A DNA stretch of 64,000 bases from Brevundimonas naejangsanensis DSM 23858 (GCF_000421705.1 NZ_ATXN01000007.1:62001-126000), one strand, 5' to 3'; numbered from the stretch's first letter, positions 36,773-45,892 are shown. Numbers and translations: made by a program. Notes: generated from the letters alone by a model not told the origin.

Positions 36773-38224
36773 CTAGGCCCGCTTCCGGCTGAACAGACCG
36801 GCGAACAGCGACGAACCGCCCGCTGCGACCTTGGCCCGCGTCTGGCTTCCAGCGGTCGGCAGTTCGCGATGAGACACGATCTGGGCCAGGGTCTCGAACG
36901 CCTCGGCCGGTTTGGTCTTGGCGGCCGAGTCGATGATCATCTGGCCGTTGTTGGCCGCCGTGCCGAACACCTTGGCGTCGAAGGGGATGATCAGACTGGG
37001 ATGCACGCCCAGCGCCGCGCCGAAATCCTTGACGGGGATCTCGGGCCGTCCCGGCAGGCCGACCTGATTCAGCACCAGACGCGGCGGCGCGTCGTTGGGT
37101 CGCCCCTGTTTGATCAGGTCGATCATGTTCTTGGCGTTGCGCAGCGAGGCCAGGTCCGGCGTCGCCACCACCACCACTTCGTCCGCTGAAATCAGCGCTC
37201 GCCGCATCCAGCCCGACCACAGGTGCGGCAGGTCCAGAACGACGAAGGGCGCCGTGGCGCGGATACGCCCCGTGACTTCCTCGAACACGTCGGGGCTGAA
37301 GTCCCAGTCGGCGTCCAGGGTGGCGGGCGCTGCGAACAGGCTCAGCTTGTCGGTGCAGCGCACCGTCATCCGGTCCAGCAGGGTGGCGTCCAGACGTTCA
37401 GGCTGTTTCAGGGCGTCGGCGACCCCGCCCAGCGGATCCTGGTTGAAGTCCAGCCCCGCCGTGCCGAACGGCAGGTCATAATCGACGATGACGGTGTTGA
37501 CGCCGATCCGCTCGCTCATCGCATAGGCGGTGTTGTGCGCCACGGCCGAGGCCCCGGCCCCCCCGCGCGCGCCGACGAAGGCGATGGTGCGACCGACGAA
37601 GGGCTGGGCCGGATCAGCAAACAGGCCGCCGATCGCCGCGATCAGTTGCAACGGCTGGATCGGCGCCACCAGATACTCGCTGACGCCGCGCCGCATCAGT
37701 TCGCGATAAAGAAGGATGTCGTTGGCCGCGCCGATGATGACGACCTTGGTGCCGGAATCGCAGACCTGGGCCAGTTGATCGATCTCGGCCAGCAGGCTCT
37801 GCGGGTCCTTCAGGCTTTCGACGATCACCAGGGGCGGCGTCGGTTCGCTCTGATAGGCCTCGATGGCCGCCTGCACCCCGCCCAGACGGATCTGGGTGGC
37901 GGCGCGGGCCATGCGGCGGTCCTGACCGGCGCGCTCGCCGGCGGCGGCCGTGTCCTGCCGCTCGGCGAAGATATGAACCGCGATGCGCGGAATGGCGACT
38001 TCCACCGCCCCGCTCACCGGGCTGAGGGCCGAAGGCGTCGCAACGGCGGGCGGCGCCGCCTCCACGAACGCGCCTTCAGCACGGGCGGACATCGGCGCGA
38101 CGGCGGGAGTGGGCGTCGGCGCCGGAACGGGCCGACCGTCATCAAGATCCAGAAACTCGTCGTCCAGATCAAAGCCGTCCAGGGCGTCGAACCCGCTCGA
38201 ATGGGTATCGGCCAGCTTGCTCAT
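36773..38224 (-). CDS. cpaE: Tad pilus localisation protein CpaE (TadZ)
   Basis: 483 residues. A low-complexity N-terminus, a receiver-like atypical domain (about 100-200: PLVIVESLKDPQSLLAEIDQLAQVCD, SGTKVVIIGAANDILLYRELM) and a MinD/ParA-like ATPase from about 215. The Walker-A-like loop reads GARGGAGASAVAHN, which lacks the lysines of the active MinD loop, as in other CpaE proteins. In Caulobacter CpaE positions the pilus machinery at the pole, with PodJ acting upstream; both are encoded in this window. Confidence 0.93.
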   Translation of the reverse strand: MSKLADTHSSGFDALDGFDLDDEFLDLDDGRPVPAPTPTPAVAPMSARAEGAFVEAAPPAVATPSALSPVSGAVEVAIPRIAVHIFAERQDTAAAGERAGQDRRMARAATQIRLGGVQAAIEAYQSEPTPPLVIVESLKDPQSLLAEIDQLAQVCDSGTKVVIIGAANDILLYRELMRRGVSEYLVAPIQPLQLIAAIGGLFADPAQPFVGRTIAFVGARGGAGASAVAHNTAYAMSERIGVNTVIVDYDLPFGTAGLDFNQDPLGGVADALKQPERLDATLLDRMTVRCTDKLSLFAAPATLDADWDFSPDVFEEVTGRIRATAPFVVLDLPHLWSGWMRRALISADEVVVVATPDLASLRNAKNMIDLIKQGRPNDAPPRLVLNQVGLPGRPEIPVKDFGAALGVHPSLIIPFDAKVFGTAANNGQMIIDSAAKTKPAEAFETLAQIVSHRELPTAGSQTRAKVAAGGSSLFAGLFSRKRA

Positions 38225-38910
38225 TGAATGGCCTGTGAGATGCGCATTTGCGACAGCAGGGGTTCACGCGCCGCCGAGGTCGCCGTTCCCTTGCGATAGG
38301 CGTCGAACACCACCGCCCGTCGCCCGGCCTCGGACGGCGTCATGCCGCGCGGCGCCACGATATCGCGCGGATCGGCGATCTGGGCGGCCAGGTTGGCGTT
38401 GACGGCGCAGCCGAAGTTGGAGGCGGACTGATTGTCGCCGCTGCGGCCCAGATTGCCCCATTGCGTTCCGCACTGAGGCACCACCGCACGGACGGTCTCG
38501 AAACCGACCAGCACGGGCGCGCGCGGATCAGGCGCGACATAGGCCGCGACCTGGATGCGATTCTCCGGCACCCCCGCCTGTTGCAGGATCGCCCGGACGC
38601 CCCAGGCCGCCTCGGCCGCCACGGGGTCGCCGCCGGACGGGGCTTCGATGACCAGGACCGGCGCCCCCTCCATGGCGAAGCGGTTGACCAGATCGCCCAG
38701 GGCCGCGCGCTGATTGGCCGAGACGCCCGTCTCATGCACCGCCAAAGCGATGCGCTCGAGTCCCGCCTCGACCTGGAGGGAATAGCGCGACATGGGCGTC
38801 AGCGGCGGTTCGCCGCCCAGGCTCGCCGGGCCGCCGACGCAGGCCGACAGGGCTAATCCGCCCGCCGTCAGAGCAATCAGGGGAAGATACCGCGAGGAAA
38901 GTCGGGTCAT
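38221..38910 (-). CDS. cpaD: Tad pilus lipoprotein CpaD
   Basis: 229 residues from MTRLSSRYLPLIALTAGGLALSAC; lipobox LSAC makes Cys about 24 the lipidation site. CpaD domain motifs: SLQVEAGLERIALAVHETGVSANQRAALGDLVNRF, VLIVEAP-like strand, and FGCAVNANLAAQIADPRDIVAPRGMTPSEAGRR. Outer-membrane-associated partner of the CpaC secretin. Overlaps cpaE by ATGA. The upstream in-frame extension overlaps the cpaC end and is rejected. Confidence 0.92.
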   Translation of the reverse strand: MTRLSSRYLPLIALTAGGLALSACVGGPASLGGEPPLTPMSRYSLQVEAGLERIALAVHETGVSANQRAALGDLVNRFAMEGAPVLVIEAPSGGDPVAAEAAWGVRAILQQAGVPENRIQVAAYVAPDPRAPVLVGFETVRAVVPQCGTQWGNLGRSGDNQSASNFGCAVNANLAAQIADPRDIVAPRGMTPSEAGRRAVVFDAYRKGTATSAAREPLLSQMRISQAIQ

Positions 38911-38915
38911 GGCGT

Positions 38916-40484
38916 TCACTCGATCACATAGCCGACGGGGCCGCGCCAACCGGGGCCCGCCTGGGCGGTCGGCGCGGGCGAGCCGTAGACCTGATTCAGC
39001 TGGCCGAAGAAGATGGTCTGGGCGTCATGGGCGATGCGCAGGCCGTCGGCCGGCGTCTGCATCCGCCCCGGCGCCGTCGGCGTGACGACATAAGGCTCGA
39101 CGATGACCACCAGTTCGGTCTCACCCATCAGATAGTCGCGGGAGCGGAACAGCTGCCCCAGCACGGGAATGTTGGTCATGCCCGGCAGGGAATCCACCGC
39201 CTGACGCGTGCTTTCCTGCAACAGGCCCGCGATCATCATCGACCCGCCCGAAGGCAGTTCGATGGTGTTCTCGCTGCGCCGCACGGTCAGGCCCGGCAGG
39301 GTGATCGACGACGGCGTTCCGGCGCCGATCGTCAAACCGCCGCTGGGCGTCAGCTCCGACACCTCGACCTTGACCTGCAGGCTGATGCGCCCTTCGGACA
39401 GCACGACCGGGCGGAAGCCCAGCGCCACGCCATAGGGTTTGTACTGCACCGTGACCTGACCATCGCGATCGCGGCCGGTGGGTACGGGAAACTCGCCGCC
39501 CGCCAGAAAGCTGGCGGCCTCGCCGTTGACCGAGGTCAGGTTGGGCTCCGCCAGGGTGCGGACCAGACCGACGCGCTCGAACGCCTTCAGCGTCGCCGAG
39601 CCTTTGTTCAGACCGTCGGAGCCGGGACCGGTGCCCGGCTGTGCGGTTTCCCAGTTCGGAGGATCGCCCGGACTGCCATCGACAATGACCGGGCATAGGG
39701 CGCCTTCCGGCCACCCCGGCCCAATGCAGGGCGCCTGCATCTGGAAGTTCTTGGTCGTGTCGCGCGCGATCCCGCCCGCCAGCCCGCCAAGCAGCGAGCC
39801 GTTGACGCCCCAGGTGGCGTTGTTGCCCAACAGCCACTGGGTATCGCCGACACGGCCGATCACGGCCTGGGTGTCGAAGCCCAGCTGCTTGATGACATTG
39901 CGCTGCACCTCGACGACGCGGACCTTCAGCGTCACCTGGTCCGAACCGGCGACCGAGATCATGTTCATGACCTTTTCGGGCGCGCTGACGAAGGCGCGCG
40001 CCACCTGGGCGGCGCGGTCGGCGTCGGCCGGGCTGGCGGCCAGACCGCTCAGGATGATGCTGTCATTGACCGCTTCGGCCCGCAGGTCCGAGCCGGGCGC
40101 GATGCGGTTCAGCGTATCCTGCAGGGCGCTGACGCCCGCATCCACCCGCACGCGCAGCGCCAGAATGGTGCGGCCTGCGGCGTCCAGGAACACGGCGTCC
40201 GTCTCGCCTCCCTCCAGGCCGATCATGGTGATGCGGCGCGGCGAATGCAGCATGGCCTCAGCCACGCGCGGGTTGGAGATGATGACGTCGCGCGCATCAG
40301 ACGGCAGGTCGACCGCAAAGGAGGTCCCGCGCGGCAGGTTGACCAGTTGCGGCGCCGAGCCCGCGGTAATGGCGGCGCGCGTCGTCTGGGCGCCCGCCTG
40401 ATCCATCGGCGCCCCCGCCCCGCCCAGAGCGAGCACAGCGACGCTGGCGACGACGGCGAAACGATTCATGCGCGAAATCCTCAT
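38916..40484 (-). CDS. cpaC: Tad pilus secretin CpaC (RcpA)
   Basis: 522 residues forming the outer-membrane channel for Flp pili. A signal peptide ends near AGAQ; the pilus N domain (about 45-110: LPRGTSFAVDLPSDARDVIISNPRVAEAML), a BON-like domain (about 115-185) and the secretin core with VRTLAEPNLTSVNGEAASFLAGGEFPVP and GGSMMIAGLLQESTRQ follow. A Cys pair lies in a loop (PCIGPG, LCPVIVDG). ATGA overlap with cpaB indicates coupling. Confidence 0.94.
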   Translation of the reverse strand: MRISRMNRFAVVASVAVLALGGAGAPMDQAGAQTTRAAITAGSAPQLVNLPRGTSFAVDLPSDARDVIISNPRVAEAMLHSPRRITMIGLEGGETDAVFLDAAGRTILALRVRVDAGVSALQDTLNRIAPGSDLRAEAVNDSIILSGLAASPADADRAAQVARAFVSAPEKVMNMISVAGSDQVTLKVRVVEVQRNVIKQLGFDTQAVIGRVGDTQWLLGNNATWGVNGSLLGGLAGGIARDTTKNFQMQAPCIGPGWPEGALCPVIVDGSPGDPPNWETAQPGTGPGSDGLNKGSATLKAFERVGLVRTLAEPNLTSVNGEAASFLAGGEFPVPTGRDRDGQVTVQYKPYGVALGFRPVVLSEGRISLQVKVEVSELTPSGGLTIGAGTPSSITLPGLTVRRSENTIELPSGGSMMIAGLLQESTRQAVDSLPGMTNIPVLGQLFRSRDYLMGETELVVIVEPYVVTPTAPGRMQTPADGLRIAHDAQTIFFGQLNQVYGSPAPTAQAGPGWRGPVGYVIE

Positions 40485-41428
40485 GGCGTCGCCACTTCCT
40501 GAGCGTCGCCGCCGCGATAAACCTTGACCACCGCGCCCGTCCGCTCGCCGCCGCGCCGTACTGCGCCCGGAACGTGGCCCGACGGCCCCGCCGTATCGGC
40601 ATAGGAGCGCAGCACCAGCGACAGGTCCCCTTCGGACCGCGCCAGGGCGAGAAGCTCGGCGTCGCGTTCGCTGACGGCCAGGGTGGCGGTGGCGCCGACC
40701 ACGGCCTTTTCGTCTTCGGCGGCGCGGGTGGTCTGGTCGATGGCCAGGACCTTCATGTTGCGCATGATGGTCGCCGTCGTGAAACGCGGCCCGGCGCCGC
40801 TGTCGTTGTTCTTGATCTCACGCGTCATCAGCACGTCCACCCGGTCGCCGGGCAGGATGAAGCCCCCGGCGGCGGTCTCGACATTGACGCGGATGGCCAT
40901 GGCGCGCGTGCCCGGCTCCAGATAGGCGGCCATATAGCCGCTGTCCCCGGCGCGGACGATCTTGCGCGCCACGATCGGCTCGCCCGCCAGAATGGGTTCG
41001 CGCACCACGGCGCCGATATAGTCGGACTTGGCGCCCGGACCGTTCAGTTCAGCGGCGGCCTTCAAGGCGCGCTCGACCGCATGGGCGCGCGCCTGCTCAC
41101 GGCTCTGCTCGCCCTTGGCGTCGACGGCGGCGTTCTCTGCGGCGGCGCCCTCGGGCTTGGCGGGCGGCGGGGTCGAGCCGTCCGTGATGAAGAGAGGATT
41201 CAGTTCCTCGGCCGGCCAGTCCTTCCAGCTCAGGTCCGCGTCGGCCAGGCGTCGACCGGCCTCAAGGTCGCGCGCGGCGACCAGCACCTTGGCCATCGGC
41301 CGCGCCTCGACGGCGGCCGAGGCCGTCGCCGGTTCCCGACCGGGCGAGCCCATGGCGCGCACCACCAGCGCCAGGCCGATGGCAGCCAGGGCGGCGATAC
41401 AGATGACGGCGATCTTGGCGGGCTTCAT
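40481..41428 (-). CDS. cpaB: Tad pilus periplasmic protein CpaB (RcpC)
   Basis: 315 residues. N-terminal membrane helix (IAVICIAALAAIGLALVV), then an SAF/AFP-like domain split by a charged insertion: VLVAARDLEAGRRLADADLSWKDWP ... REPILAGEPIVARKIV, followed by the RcpC domain AMAIRVNVETAAGGFILPGDRVDVLMT. Thought to interact with the CpaC secretin. The 118 bases between cpaA and cpaB contain two GTTAAC motifs, suggesting a second promoter. Confidence 0.92.
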   Translation of the reverse strand: MKPAKIAVICIAALAAIGLALVVRAMGSPGREPATASAAVEARPMAKVLVAARDLEAGRRLADADLSWKDWPAEELNPLFITDGSTPPPAKPEGAAAENAAVDAKGEQSREQARAHAVERALKAAAELNGPGAKSDYIGAVVREPILAGEPIVARKIVRAGDSGYMAAYLEPGTRAMAIRVNVETAAGGFILPGDRVDVLMTREIKNNDSGAGPRFTTATIMRNMKVLAIDQTTRAAEDEKAVVGATATLAVSERDAELLALARSEGDLSLVLRSYADTAGPSGHVPGAVRRGGERTGAVVKVYRGGDAQEVATP

Positions 41429-41546
41429 CGACGGTCTCCGGCAGACGCGACGACGCGATAGCGCGCGGGCCGCCCCCTGCCGTTAACAATGATGAGGGAT
41501 CGAGGTTAACGCGTCCCTAAGCGGGACAGTCCTTGGCGAACGCAGG

Positions 41547-42059
41547 TCAACCGGCGATGAAGGCGGCCATCAACGGACTGGCGGGATAGGCCAGAAGAGC
41601 GCCGATCGCGATGGCGACGCCATAGGGAATGTCGCCCTTGGGCTGCATCAGCCGCATCATCCAGCCCGGCCCCGTCTGGGCCAGGATGGGCAGGCGACTG
41701 CGCGCCGTCAGCAGAAGCATGCAGAAGGCTCCGCCCGCCAGGCCCGTATAGAGGAGAAAGTGCAGCGTGCCCGACAGCCCCATCCACAGGGTCGCCGCCG
41801 CCAGCAGCTTGGCGTCGCCCCCGCCGATCCAGTTCAGGGCGAACATCCCCGCGCCGATGAACAGCGCCGCCAACGCCATCCCGGCGGAAACGCCCACCAC
41901 GCTCAGCGGCAGCCCCAGCGCCAGCGCCGTCGGAAAGAAGCCGACGACGAGCGCGATCGAGATCCAGTTCGGGATCTTCATCGTCGTCAGGTCGTGCAGA
42001 GCCGCGACGACGGCGAGCACCGGCAGAGCGGCGAGGAGAAGGAACGAAAGAGAATCCAT
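41547..42059 (-). CDS. cpaA: Prepilin peptidase CpaA (TadV)
   Basis: 170 residues, five to six membrane helices. Both catalytic aspartates are visible: LHDLTTMKIPN near residue 23 and GGGDAKLLAA near residue 80, the A24 peptidase signature. It lacks the N-methyltransferase domain of PilD, typical of Flp-type peptidases. Cleaves the pilA product and TadE-like pseudopilins after the conserved Gly. Confidence 0.93.
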   Translation of the reverse strand: MDSLSFLLLAALPVLAVVAALHDLTTMKIPNWISIALVVGFFPTALALGLPLSVVGVSAGMALAALFIGAGMFALNWIGGGDAKLLAAATLWMGLSGTLHFLLYTGLAGGAFCMLLLTARSRLPILAQTGPGWMMRLMQPKGDIPYGVAIAIGALLAYPASPLMAAFIAG

Positions 42060-42134
42060 CTCACCACCCTGATAGCAAGTCTTTAAAACTCGGTTTCCTC
42101 GATTGCGAAGCGCTCAACACTAAACTCACTTGCA

Positions 42135-42167
42135 AAGAAAAACGGCCGGAGCAAAAACTCCGGCCGT
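42135..42167 (-). terminator. Strong terminator between pilA and cpaA
   Basis: On the minus strand ACGGCCGGAG pairs with CTCCGGCCGT (42142-42151 and 42158-42167), six-base loop, followed by TTTTTCTTTG. It likely lets pilA be made in excess over the assembly genes. Confidence 0.9.
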
Positions 42168-42189
42168 CGCACTTAAGTCCAAAAAGACC

Positions 42190-42375
42190 TTAGCCTTCGT
42201 CGGGAACCACCGTCTCAAGTTCAGTTTTAACCGTACCGAACATAGCCTGAACCTTCGGGCCGATGGCGACGAGCGCGCCGATGATGACCACCGAGATCAG
42301 GGCGGCGATCAGGCCGTATTCGATGGCCGTGGCGCCGGATTCGTCTTTGGCGAAGCGATTGATGAAGTTGCGCAT
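42190..42375 (-). CDS. pilA: Flp-type major pilin PilA
   Basis: 61 residues. The short basic leader ends in Gly (FAKDESG), cleaved before ATAIEYGLIAALISVVIIGA, the Flp motif with the invariant Glu-Tyr pair at positions 5-6 of the mature pilin; then a hydrophobic helix and a short polar tail. Processed by CpaA and polymerised by CpaF/TadBC through CpaC. Own terminator downstream and a CtrA-like box upstream suggest it is transcribed separately at a high level. Confidence 0.95.
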   Translation of the reverse strand: MRNFINRFAKDESGATAIEYGLIAALISVVIIGALVAIGPKVQAMFGTVKTELETVVPDEG

Positions 42376-42482
42376 GAGTTGTCTTCCTTTTGTTCAGAGC
42401 GAGCAACAGTCCCACCATTCAGGGTCACCGGTTTTCTGCCCGCTTGATCCCCGTATGCCTGATGATCGTGCGCCGGATCGGA

Positions 42483-42497
42483 TTAAGGACGCGTAAA
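42483..42497 (-). promoter_or_regulatory. CtrA-like box upstream of pilA
   Basis: TTAA-GGACGCG-TAAA, one mismatch from TTAA-N7-TTAA, about 108 bases upstream of the pilA start. In Caulobacter pilA is directly activated by CtrA. Shared intergenic region with the divergent pseudopilin operon. Confidence 0.5.
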
Positions 42498-42660
42498 ATC
42501 TAGCCACCTGTCGCAAAATTATGATGGTTACTTATATGTTTACTACGAAATGATCCAATCTTCCGAGGACACGCGAATTTCAGGAAATCTTGACCTTTGC
42601 GCGCGACAGTTCACGCGCGGCGTCGCGCGCGCCCGTTCTTTTGACTTCGGAGGTTCCGAC

Positions 42661-43074
42661 ATGACGGCATCGGCCCAGCCCCACAGGGCGACCCTGATCC
42701 GCCTGCTGCTTGTCGGCCTGCCGGTTGTTCTGGGCGCCACGGCGGCGACGGCGCAGAGCCGTCAACTGGAAGTTCCGATCCATCAGGCGACACGCGTCCA
42801 GCTGGGCGCCGCCGCCGGGTCCGTCATCGTCGCCAATCCCGCCATCGCCGACGTCGCCGTCACCGACGCCCGCACCCTGTTCATCACCGGAAAGGCCTAT
42901 GGGGTGACCGAGGTCATCGCCGTGGACGGTCTGGGCCGCCCCCTGTTCCAGCGCCAGATCGTGGTGGCGCCCAGCAGCGCCGGAACAGTGCGGGTCTGGC
43001 GCGGCCGCGAGACGACCGAAGTGACCTGCGGCGCGACCTGCGCCCCTGCTGCGCCCGCCGGGCGCGGCTCTTAA
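42661..43074 (+). CDS. Exported stand-alone pilus-assembly N-domain protein (CpaC-like)
   Basis: 137 residues from ATG 42661, preceded by GGAGG; the longer open frame is rejected. Signal peptide to about ATAQ, then one domain LEVPIHQATRVQLGAAAGSVIVANPAIADVAVTDARTLFITGKAYGVTEVIAVD that matches the N domain at the front of secretin CpaC. No secretin domain follows; the tail is short with two Cys. Probably a periplasmic accessory of the same pilus; leads the operon with the TadE genes. Confidence 0.8.
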   Translation: MTASAQPHRATLIRLLLVGLPVVLGATAATAQSRQLEVPIHQATRVQLGAAAGSVIVANPAIADVAVTDARTLFITGKAYGVTEVIAVDGLGRPLFQRQIVVAPSSAGTVRVWRGRETTEVTCGATCAPAAPAGRGS

Positions 43075-43085
43075 AAGGCCGGGCC

Positions 43086-43616
43086 TTGGCGCGACGTTCT
43101 CACGACCGGAAACGACGCGAGGGCTCGAACGCCATCGAGTTCGGCCTGGTCGCCCTTCCTTTCTTCCTGCTGCTGTTCGGCATATTGGAGATCGGCCTGA
43201 TGCTGCTGGTCGACGCCCTGGTCGAGACCGCCGCCTCGGACGCCGCCCGCCAGGTGCGCACCGGCCAGGCCCAGACCCAGGAACTGACGCCCGAGCAGTT
43301 CAAGGACAAGTTCTGCGCCGAGATGAGCCTGTTTTCCGGCGACTGCGGCCGCCGTGCCTTCATCGACGTGCGCGTACTGGACGACTTTTCCCTGACCGAC
43401 CCGAGCAAGGCCCCGCCGGACCCGACCAGCGGCGACCTGTTCGACCCCACCGGCCTGAAGTTCGAGCCCGGCGGCCCCGGCGAGCGGGTGCTGGTCCGCA
43501 TCTGGTACGAGCAGCCGATCGTCACGCCGATGATCGCCCAGGCGGTGTCGCGCACCAAGGACGGACGGGTGATGCTGACCACCACCCTGGCCTTCCGCAA
43601 CGAGCCCTATCAATGA
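43086..43616 (+). CDS. tadE: TadE-like pseudopilin
   Basis: 176 residues. Start is TTG 43086, the only candidate, with AAAAGG just upstream and 11 bases after the previous stop. Prepilin-like leader: RREGSNAIEFGLVALPFFLLLFGILEIGLML, with Gly then Ser and the Glu at position 5. The rest is periplasmic with one Cys pair (FCAEM, GDCGRR). Minor pseudopilin of the Tad system, expected to be cut by CpaA. Overlaps the next gene by ATGA. Confidence 0.85.
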   Translation: MARRSHDRKRREGSNAIEFGLVALPFFLLLFGILEIGLMLLVDALVETAASDAARQVRTGQAQTQELTPEQFKDKFCAEMSLFSGDCGRRAFIDVRVLDDFSLTDPSKAPPDPTSGDLFDPTGLKFEPGGPGERVLVRIWYEQPIVTPMIAQAVSRTKDGRVMLTTTLAFRNEPYQ

Positions 43617-44170
43617 GCCGGCGCCTGCGTCTGCCGCCCCTGGCCCGCCTGCTCGGTAACCGGGACGGCGCCACGGCGATCGAGTTCGCCCTGATCGCGC
43701 CGGTGATGATCCTGCTCTATTTCGGCCTGGTCGAGTTCAGCCAGGGCTTCATGGCCCAGCGCCGCGCCAGTCACGCCGCCTCGGTCGTGTCGGACCTGGT
43801 CGCCCAGAGCGAAAGAACCAATCGGGCCGGTATCAACGCCATCTACGCCGTCGGGGGTCTGATCATGCGCCCCTTCCCCGCCGCCGAACTGTCCATCCGC
43901 ACCACCAGCATCTCCGTCGACGCTCGGGGCGTGGCTACAATCGAGTGGAGCCACGGCAACGGCAAGGCGCTGTCGCCTCTCCAGCGCGGCAATCGCGTCA
44001 CAGATCTGCCGCCCGACGTGGTCGAGAAGGAGCAGACGGTGATCATGGGCGAGACCCAGTATATCTACAGGTCGCCGTTCGCCGCCGTCCTGCCCAAGCC
44101 GGTCACCCTGTCGCGGCGTTACTTCCTGCGGCCTCGCACAGTTGATCGCGTCGTCTGCACCGACTGCTGA
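43613..44170 (+). CDS. Second TadE-like pseudopilin
   Basis: 185 residues, coupled to tadE by ATGA. The leader motif GNRDGATAIEFALIAPVMILLYFGLVEFSQG again has the cleaved Gly and the conserved Glu. The periplasmic domain has several beta strands and ends VVCTDC, a C-terminal CxxC-like pair. Probably takes the place of TadF/TadG in this locus; no von Willebrand TadG is present in the window. Stop is one base from the convergent pabB stop. Confidence 0.85.
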   Translation: MSRRLRLPPLARLLGNRDGATAIEFALIAPVMILLYFGLVEFSQGFMAQRRASHAASVVSDLVAQSERTNRAGINAIYAVGGLIMRPFPAAELSIRTTSISVDARGVATIEWSHGNGKALSPLQRGNRVTDLPPDVVEKEQTVIMGETQYIYRSPFAAVLPKPVTLSRRYFLRPRTVDRVVCTDC

Positions 44171-44171
44171 C

Positions 44172-45530
44172 CTACCCCGCCAGCGCCTCGCGCAGCGCCT
44201 GGATCTTGGCTTCGGTCTCCAGCCGCTCGGCGTGCGGATCACTGTCGGCGACGATGCCCGCCCCGGCTTGAGCGCGCCAGCGCCAGCCCGCCGCACCCTC
44301 AACGAAGGTCGCCGTGCGGATCAGCACCGACGCCGTCAGACGGCGGTCGCCCGCCAGTCCCCAGCCGAACAGAGAGCCGCACCACGGCCCGCGCGGCGGT
44401 TCATGCGCCGCGATCACCTTCATGGCCTGATGCTTGGGCGCCCCGGTGATGGAACCTGGCGGAAAGGCCGCCTCCAGCACCTCAGCCGGACCGAACCCTG
44501 CGGCCGCCTCGGCGCTGACGGTTGAGACCAGATGATGCACCGTGGGGTGGCGTTCCAGCTCGCACAGCCCCTCGACCCGGACCGTGCCCGGCCGCGCCGC
44601 CCGCGCCAGATCGTTGCGCATCAGATCGACGATCATCAGATTCTCGGCCCGATCCTTGGCGCTGGCGGTCAGTTCAGCCGCCAGGGCGTCGTCACGGCCC
44701 GGATCGGAAGCGCGCGGCCGCGTTCCCTTGATCGGGCGGGCCTCGATCCGCCTGCTCGCCTCGTCGAAGGTCAGAAACAGTTCTGGCGAATTGGACACGA
44801 TCGCCCGATCGCCCAGCCGCCAGAAAGCGCCGTAGGCCGCGCCGCGCGCCGCCGACAGCCGCACAAAGACATCGAACGGATCACGCCCCGCCGCCAGCCC
44901 GCCCGACCAGGCGCGGGCGATGTTGGCCTGGAACAGCTCGCCCGCCGCGATGCGCCCCACGACATCCGCTACGGCGGCCTCATAGACCTCCGGCGCCGCC
45001 TCGCCCTCAAAGGCGGAAGCCGGCGCTGACGGCGTCGTCGGCGCCCGCGCCTGCGTCAGCCAGGCCGCCGCCCGACGCGCCTGTTCGCGCGCCTGCGCCC
45101 CGGTGCGGCCCCGCCCCACGGCGCGCACTTCTTTCCTCTGGTGATCGAAGGCCAGAAGGGCCGGATAACGGGCCAGCATCAGATCGGGCCAGTCCCCGCC
45201 CCGCTCGCCCGTCGCCGGGCGGGCCCCCGCATCATAACTCATCAGGCCGACGACCCCGCCGCCCGCAAAGGCCGGACTCCGCATAGCCTCGAAAGGCGCC
45301 GCTTCGTCCACCCGCCCCATCACGCACAGATCCGGCTCGCAGGCGACGAAGGACATCCGCCCCCCATGCGCGGCCGGATCGCCGGCCCCGGCGATCAGCC
45401 CCAGTGCCCCCTCGCGCAGATTGATTCCCGCCACGACCGCCACCGGATCGACCCAGACGCACGGCTCGACAGCCAGCGCCGAAAATGGCGCCTGGCCGCC
45501 TGCCTCAGAGGATGAAGGGCGTTCGCTCAT
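44172..45530 (-). CDS. pabB: Aminodeoxychorismate synthase component I
   Basis: 452 residues of the chorismate-binding family, converting chorismate plus ammonia to 4-amino-4-deoxychorismate for folate. PIKGTRPRASDPGRDD has the lysine that distinguishes PabB from anthranilate synthase (Ala there). Other motifs: LFQANIARAWSGGL, VSNSPELFL, AENLMIVDLMRNDLAR, FPPGSITGAPKHQAMKVI and AGAGIVADSDPHAE. No fused PabC lyase domain. Another folate gene, folC, lies at the right end of the window. Confidence 0.93.
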   Translation of the reverse strand: MSERPSSSEAGGQAPFSALAVEPCVWVDPVAVVAGINLREGALGLIAGAGDPAAHGGRMSFVACEPDLCVMGRVDEAAPFEAMRSPAFAGGGVVGLMSYDAGARPATGERGGDWPDLMLARYPALLAFDHQRKEVRAVGRGRTGAQAREQARRAAAWLTQARAPTTPSAPASAFEGEAAPEVYEAAVADVVGRIAAGELFQANIARAWSGGLAAGRDPFDVFVRLSAARGAAYGAFWRLGDRAIVSNSPELFLTFDEASRRIEARPIKGTRPRASDPGRDDALAAELTASAKDRAENLMIVDLMRNDLARAARPGTVRVEGLCELERHPTVHHLVSTVSAEAAAGFGPAEVLEAAFPPGSITGAPKHQAMKVIAAHEPPRGPWCGSLFGWGLAGDRRLTASVLIRTATFVEGAAGWRWRAQAGAGIVADSDPHAERLETEAKIQALREALAG

Positions 45531-45573
45531 ACCCGCCTTCCATAGACGGTTCAGCGTCCGACGCCAGCCGCCC

Positions 45574-45891
45574 TCAGCGCCCCGCCACCAAGGCGGACAT
45601 GGCGTCCAGATAGGCGAGAAAGGCGTCGCGCCCCGCCGTCGTCATGCTGGCGCGCGTCAGGGGCTTGCGGCCCTGAAAGCTCTTGGACACGGCGACGAAG
45701 CCCGCCTCCTCCAGCTTGCGCAGATGCACCGACAGATTGCCGTCCGTGGTCTGCAGCCGGGCCTTCAGCTCGCCGAAGTCAGCGCTCTCCACGCCCGACA
45801 GATAGGCCATGATTCCCAGACGCACCCGGCCGTGGATCACTTCGTCGATGCGGCCGATGTCGAAATCGTCAGCCGGTTCTGCGGCAGTCAT
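45574..45891 (-). CDS. Winged-helix transcriptional regulator (HTH_34-like)
   Basis: 105 residues with a single winged helix: IHGRVRLGIMAYLSGVESADFGELKARLQTTDGNLSVHLRKLEEAGFVAVSKSFQGRKPLTRASMTTAGRDAFLAYLDAM. It fits the small MarR/ArsR-like group used by regulators that are co-transcribed with membrane proteins. It starts one base after the stop of the membrane gene. A perfect palindrome upstream of that pair is the expected autoregulatory operator. Confidence 0.87.
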   Translation of the reverse strand: MTAAEPADDFDIGRIDEVIHGRVRLGIMAYLSGVESADFGELKARLQTTDGNLSVHLRKLEEAGFVAVSKSFQGRKPLTRASMTTAGRDAFLAYLDAMSALVAGR

Positions 45892-45892
45892 G

